Below are positions 6,287 through 9,413 of a stretch of 9,413 bases of DNA, piece after piece (position 1 is the first letter of the stretch; each line of letters opens with the position of its first letter). The notes beneath the pieces are model-generated. The model was given only the letters and a program-made list of their open reading frames with translations, ran no database searches and had not been told where the DNA came from. The stretch covers positions 1-9,413 of the forward strand of contig JAHFIC010000032.1 of the NCBI GenBank assembly GCA_023246555.1, given 5' to 3'. This DNA comes from Candidatus Magasanikiibacteriota bacterium. GTDB lineage: Bacteria; Patescibacteriota; Patescibacteriia; Magasanikbacterales; UBA922. Both the position numbers and the translations under genes were made by a program.

Positions 6287-6431
6287 AGCCAGCGTCCCTC
6301 CGAGATGGAATCCGCGAAGCGTTCCGGGCATGGTTTTTTCGCGTCTAAAACATGGAGCGAAAAAGAGGACGCGAGCGGCTTCAGCGAACGAGCGCGCAGG
6401 GCGAGTGAGCGCAGTTCGGAGGGACGTGGCT
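6287..6431. repeat. Long-range inverted repeat, 16-17 bp arms
   Basis: AGCCAGCGTCCCTCCGA (6287-6303) is complementary to TCGGAGGGACGTGGCT (6416-6431), with one unpaired base. The arms are 112 bp apart and bound a segment with further short palindromes, like the ends of a small non-autonomous element or the closing stem of a folded RNA. No target-site duplication is evident. Confidence 0.75.
6335..6364. repeat. Internal hairpin with alternative pairing
   Basis: TTTTTCGC (6335-6342) pairs with GCGAAAAA (6357-6364), 8 bp with a 14-nt loop. The overlapping CGCGTC (6340-6345) can instead pair with GACGCG (6368-6373). The two pairings exclude each other. The hairpin lies inside the long-range repeat 6287-6431. 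Confidence 0.6.
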
Positions 6432-6489
6432 GAATGCCAGCACTAATTTCCGCTAAGCGATGAGATTTTAGGATGAAGATAAACATAAT

Positions 6490-9413
6490 TCATGATACCA
6501 GATGGGTATTTTGAAACCACTTAATTGCTTCAATAAACGCTTCACCTTCTAATTTTTGTACTTTTGCTTTCAGACTCTCGACAGTTTCACCAGGATCCAC
6601 TGAACATTTTTTTTGCACAAGAATTTTTCCAGTGTCGGTGCCTTCGTCCACGAAATGGATTGTGCAACCGGTTTCTTTTGTGCCGGATTCCAAAACCGCC
6701 TGGTGCACGTTCAAATCCATACCGCCCGCGAATGCCGGTAAAAGCGAGGGGTGGACATTCATGATTTTATTCCGCCAAGCGGCGACAAAGGTAGGGGAGA
6801 GGATTCGCATGTAGCCGATGAGGAGGATAAGATCGATGTTCTTTTCTTGAAGCATGAGCAAAATCTCTTCTTCGCTTGCGCAATATCTGGCGTCCAGATG
6901 ATGATTCCGCGCACGTTCAAGAATGTACGCGTCTACCTTATTACTCATCACAATCTCAATTGACGCATCAAGTTCACCGCGGGCGATGGCATCAACGATC
7001 GCTTGCATATCAGTCCCGCGCGTCGAGCCCAAAATTGCCAATCTGAGTTTTGGGTTTCTTAAATGTCGCATCATCTCAATCCTTTTTTGAATAAGCGGCC
7101 CTGTGCCGATGTCTTCACGATGAAACAGCGGTCCTTCCACACGTTGGATTTCTTCTTCAGCGATTTTTTCTGCTTCAGCGATCGTTTGGCCAACACCAAC
7201 GATTGCGACCGCGCGCGATCCGGTTTCGTAGAGTCCATCGTCTCGAGCGTCCACGGCCGCAAAATAGAGTTGTTTTTTATTTTGAACGTCGGACACGTCT
7301 ATTTTTTCATTTTTCACCGGTGCATCCGGATAGCCTGCGGGAACGGCATATTTGCACACGGTCGCTTTCTTTGCGAATTGCACCGCGCCCGGTGTTAACT
7401 GTTTCCGGAGCATTGTTTCGCACAATTCGACAAAATCTGATTCCAAAATCGCAAGAATATTCATGGATTCCGGGTCGCCAAAGCGCGCGTTGTATTCAAT
7501 GAGCTTGACACCTTCTTTAGTGGCGATAAAGCCGCCGTAGAGAATCCCAACATAGTCTTCATTATATTTGTGTCGAAGTGCGTCAATCGTTGCTTGATTG
7601 ATGGTCTGTGCTTGCACGATATCTTTCTCCGTGAGAAAAGGGAGAGAGTGATCGGCGTCTGAATAGCTCCCCATGCCGCCGGTATTCGGTCCCGTATCCC
7701 CGGCATACGCGCGTTTATGGTCTTGGACCGCTGGCATGTGCGCGAGATGCACTCCATCAGAGAAGCTCATGAGCGAGAATTCTTGCCCAATCAGCTTTTG
7801 TTCAATGAGGAAGGTTTTACCGTTTTTTAAAAGCTCTTCGCACCACGCAATTCCCTCGACAGTGCTCGGCAAATGATCTCCGGATACTTTTACTCCTTTG
7901 CCCCCCATGAGCCCGTCAGCTTTCACTACATAATTCCCATTCAGTGATTCAATAAATTCACGGACGCCATTCATGGAAGAAAAATGTCGAAATACAGGGC
8001 AGGCTGGAATATGATAGTCGAGAAGAAGTTGTCGCGTGAATGATTTACTACTTTCAATTTGAGCAAGCAGTTTTTTTGGGCCGACACACTGCACACCGAC
8101 TGCTTCGAGTGCATCCGCTACCCCAGCTTCCAGCGGATTTTCCGGACCGATAATCGCCCATTGGATCTCGTGATTTTTTGTCCAGGCGGTGACTGCCGAT
8201 ACGTCGGTCATGTCACCGACAGTATACTCGGACGCAAGTTCTTTGATACCGGGGTTAACACTCGAACCAAAACAGAAAAGGTCGGTCGCATGTTTCGATC
8301 GTTTGATCGTCCGGGCGATCGCATGTTCCCGGGCTCCAGAGCCGATCAGAAGGATTTTTTTGGATGTTGAATTCGTATTTCCTTTTTGTTTTTCCATTTC
8401 TTCCAGGCGTTCTTTTGTGATCCCTCCCGTTACGTACCATCCATCGAGGTAGGGCATGGAGAGTCGGTCAATATGATGGTCGCCTTTGCGTGTGACAGCT
8501 TCCACCAGATCGGGAATCGTTTGGTAGAGAAGAATATTCGCACCGATGTACGCGCGAATCTCCTCTTCATTTTTGTGCGCCGCGATGAGCTCGTTTCTCG
8601 TCGGGAGATCAATGCCATAAAAATCCGGATATTTGACCGGTGGACAGGCAGAGGCAAAATAGACGGCGGTGGCACCGGCGTCGCGTACGAGCTTCACAAC
8701 CTCTTTACTGGTTGTGCCGCGAACAATAGAATCATCGACCAGTAGGACTTTTTTCCCACGGATTTCTGTTTCCTGCGGCGATAATTTTTGGAGAACGGAT
8801 TTTCTGCGTTCGGTCTGGCCGGGCATGATAAAGGTGCGGCCGATGAAGGGATTTTTGTATAGGCCTTCGGAATATCGCACGCCAAGCTCATGCGCCATAG
8901 AGAGCGCGGCGGTGTTGGAGGAAAACGGCACGGGAATAACAATATCCGGCGTGACGTCCGAGTGGATTTCTTTCCAGCGTTTGGCCAAATTTTGCCCCAT
9001 GCGCAGTCGGGCGCGGTAGACGCTGATATCGTTGAAGGTGGAGTCTGGCCGCGCGAGATAGACGTATTCAAAAACACATGGAGTAAACAGTTCAGTGCGG
9101 ATTTTTCGGCGGAACATCTGTCCGTTGGTATTCACAAAAACAACTTCACCCGGCTCAATATTCCCTTCATAAGTAAATCCAAGTGGATAATACATCGTGT
9201 TTTCCGATGAAAAAATATAATCGAGTGTTCCGTCGGCGTTTTTTCTGCTTCCCCAAACAAACGGTCGAATGCCGTGTGGGTCGCGGAAGGCAATCATGCC
9301 TTTTCCCGCGATCATACCAACAACAGAATAGGCACCCATCACGCGATTGAAGACAGACTCAACGGATATGCAAATGGTATCGAAGAAATCATGGGCTGGG
9401 TCAACATCACCCA
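6490..9413 (-). CDS. purF-purD-purN: PurF-PurD-PurN fused reading frame (5' end outside window)
   Basis: One frame stays open from the right edge to TGA 6490. Numbering here is from the in-frame GTG 9342, which is not the start: the PurF sequence DTICISVESVFNRVMGAYSVV runs through it. Residues 1-317 are the amidophosphoribosyltransferase (PRPP + Gln to PRA): FRDPHGIRP 19-27 and PRPP loop LLVDDSIVRGTT 200-211. The iron-sulfur Cys ligands of the B. subtilis type are absent, as in E. coli. A linker of about 10 residues leads to GAR synthetase PurD (328-752): IGSGAREHA 333-341, KADGLMGGKGV 474-484, GPNTGGMG 551-558, RFGDPE 620-625. GAR formyltransferase PurN follows (about 765-950): GSTRGTDMQAI 772-782, MRILSP 845-850, catalytic Asn862 and His864 in NVHPSLLP, and Asp903. 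All the active sites that can be seen look intact. The PurN junction may be an artefact (see 7069-7088). Confidence 0.95.
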   Translation of the reverse strand, partial: GDVDPAHDFFDTICISVESVFNRVMGAYSVVGMIAGKGMIAFRDPHGIRPFVWGSRKNADGTLDYIFSSENTMYYPLGFTYEGNIEPGEVVFVNTNGQMFRRKIRTELFTPCVFEYVYLARPDSTFNDISVYRARLRMGQNLAKRWKEIHSDVTPDIVIPVPFSSNTAALSMAHELGVRYSEGLYKNPFIGRTFIMPGQTERRKSVLQKLSPQETEIRGKKVLLVDDSIVRGTTSKEVVKLVRDAGATAVYFASACPPVKYPDFYGIDLPTRNELIAAHKNEEEIRAYIGANILLYQTIPDLVEAVTRKGDHHIDRLSMPYLDGWYVTGGITKERLEEMEKQKGNTNSTSKKILLIGSGAREHAIARTIKRSKHATDLFCFGSSVNPGIKELASEYTVGDMTDVSAVTAWTKNHEIQWAIIGPENPLEAGVADALEAVGVQCVGPKKLLAQIESSKSFTRQLLLDYHIPACPVFRHFSSMNGVREFIESLNGNYVVKADGLMGGKGVKVSGDHLPSTVEGIAWCEELLKNGKTFLIEQKLIGQEFSLMSFSDGVHLAHMPAVQDHKRAYAGDTGPNTGGMGSYSDADHSLPFLTEKDIVQAQTINQATIDALRHKYNEDYVGILYGGFIATKEGVKLIEYNARFGDPESMNILAILESDFVELCETMLRKQLTPGAVQFAKKATVCKYAVPAGYPDAPVKNEKIDVSDVQNKKQLYFAAVDARDDGLYETGSRAVAIVGVGQTIAEAEKIAEEEIQRVEGPLFHREDIGTGPLIQKRIEMMRHLRNPKLRLAILGSTRGTDMQAIVDAIARGELDASIEIVMSNKVDAYILERARNHHLDARYCASEEEILLMLQEKNIDLILLIGYMRILSPTFVAAWRNKIMNVHPSLLPAFAGGMDLNVHQAVLESGTKETGCTIHFVDEGTDTGKILVQKKCSVDPGETVESLKAKVQKLEGEAFIEAIKWFQNTHLVS
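7069..7088 (-). promoter_or_regulatory. Internal ribosome-binding site and start at the PurD-PurN junction
   Basis: On the - strand an A6 run (7088-7083) leads into AAGGA (7084-7080), then 5 nt, then ATG ATG (7074-7069), in frame with PurN and 7 codons before its core. This is a good Shine-Dalgarno spacing. Read as written, PurD runs straight through. With seven A it would read AAA AAG GAT TGA, stopping one base before the ATG, a classic coupled purD-purN junction. Confidence 0.6.

Larger units (their letters stand above)
6068..6489. other. GC-rich gap between purN and purH, full of inverted repeats
   Basis: No recognisable gene. The part from about 6110 to 6440 is visibly richer in G+C than the purine genes beside it and holds several inverted repeats, listed separately. 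One - strand frame (6486-6100, 128 codons) stays open through it: its ATG is 3 nt after the PurN stop and its TGA overlaps the alternative GTG start of purH. Its product is biased (Arg, Ser, Pro, Ala) with no domain, so I treat it as non-coding. No convincing promoter or U-tract terminator was seen. It may be a dispersed palindromic element or a structured part of the pur transcript. Confidence 0.6.

Noticed and set aside
5829..6446. 205-codon + frame across the purH start and the GC-rich gap
   Set aside because: The first part is the antisense of purH and the rest is low-complexity translation of the palindromic region.
6490..6492. TGA read as an amino acid (alternative code, as in Gracilibacteria), joining PurN to the 128-codon frame
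   Set aside because: The long frames have no in-frame TGA at Gly or other positions, and PurN ends naturally at this TGA.
9340..9342. GTG as the start of the PurF-PurD-PurN protein
   Set aside because: The frame continues upstream to the window edge with typical PurF sequence, and the amidotransferase N-terminus is missing, so the gene begins outside.
1..9413. CRISPR array, tRNA, rRNA or insertion sequence
   Set aside because: No spaced direct repeats, no tRNA or rRNA motifs and no transposase were seen. The only tandem array is the 7-bp repeat in guaA.

Overview
The window is bacterial. Gene density is high, purine-synthesis proteins are encoded on both strands, and the standard code fits (long frames with no in-frame TGA, and TGA used as a natural stop). 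I cannot assign a species. Compact spacing, near-leaderless starts, fused purine enzymes, a 7-bp tandem repeat inside a gene and GC-rich palindromes between genes are compatible with an uncultivated lineage such as Patescibacteria, but that is inference only.

Layout. Bases 1-62 hold the last 19 codons of a + strand gene whose C-terminus resembles ABC exporters. Bases 61-1181 hold an accessory pair that diverges from a shared 150-bp region: a 199-aa orphan protein on the - strand with its own terminator, and a + strand unit with a near-consensus sigma70 promoter, a hairpin leader, an 84-aa orphan ORF and an intrinsic terminator. From 1231 onward the window is purine metabolism. guaA (GMP synthase, - strand, split by a one-base frameshift) diverges from guaB (IMP dehydrogenase, + strand) across only 48 bp. 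guaB converges on purH (- strand) with overlapping stop codons. Upstream of purH on the same strand is a GC-rich stretch of about 420 bp full of inverted repeats, and then a very long reading frame joining PurF, PurD and PurN, which runs off the right edge.

How the genes work together. PurF, PurD and PurN are steps 1-3 from PRPP to formyl-GAR, PurH is the last two steps to IMP, and GuaB plus GuaA convert IMP to GMP. The other steps (PurL, PurM, PurE/K, PurC, PurB) are not in the window.

Main points for a second look. (1) PurF and PurD are fused in frame, with no plausible separate PurD start except one ATG inside the PurF tail. (2) PurD and PurN are also in one frame, but one extra A in an A6 run would create a TGA one base before an ATG that has a good ribosome-binding site, so the second fusion may be a sequence error or slippage site. 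(3) guaA needs the same kind of one-base insertion in a T4 run to be whole. Two homopolymers short by one base make read-level checking the first priority. (4) The restored GuaA is about 594 aa and carries a eukaryote-like insertion in its C-terminal domain.
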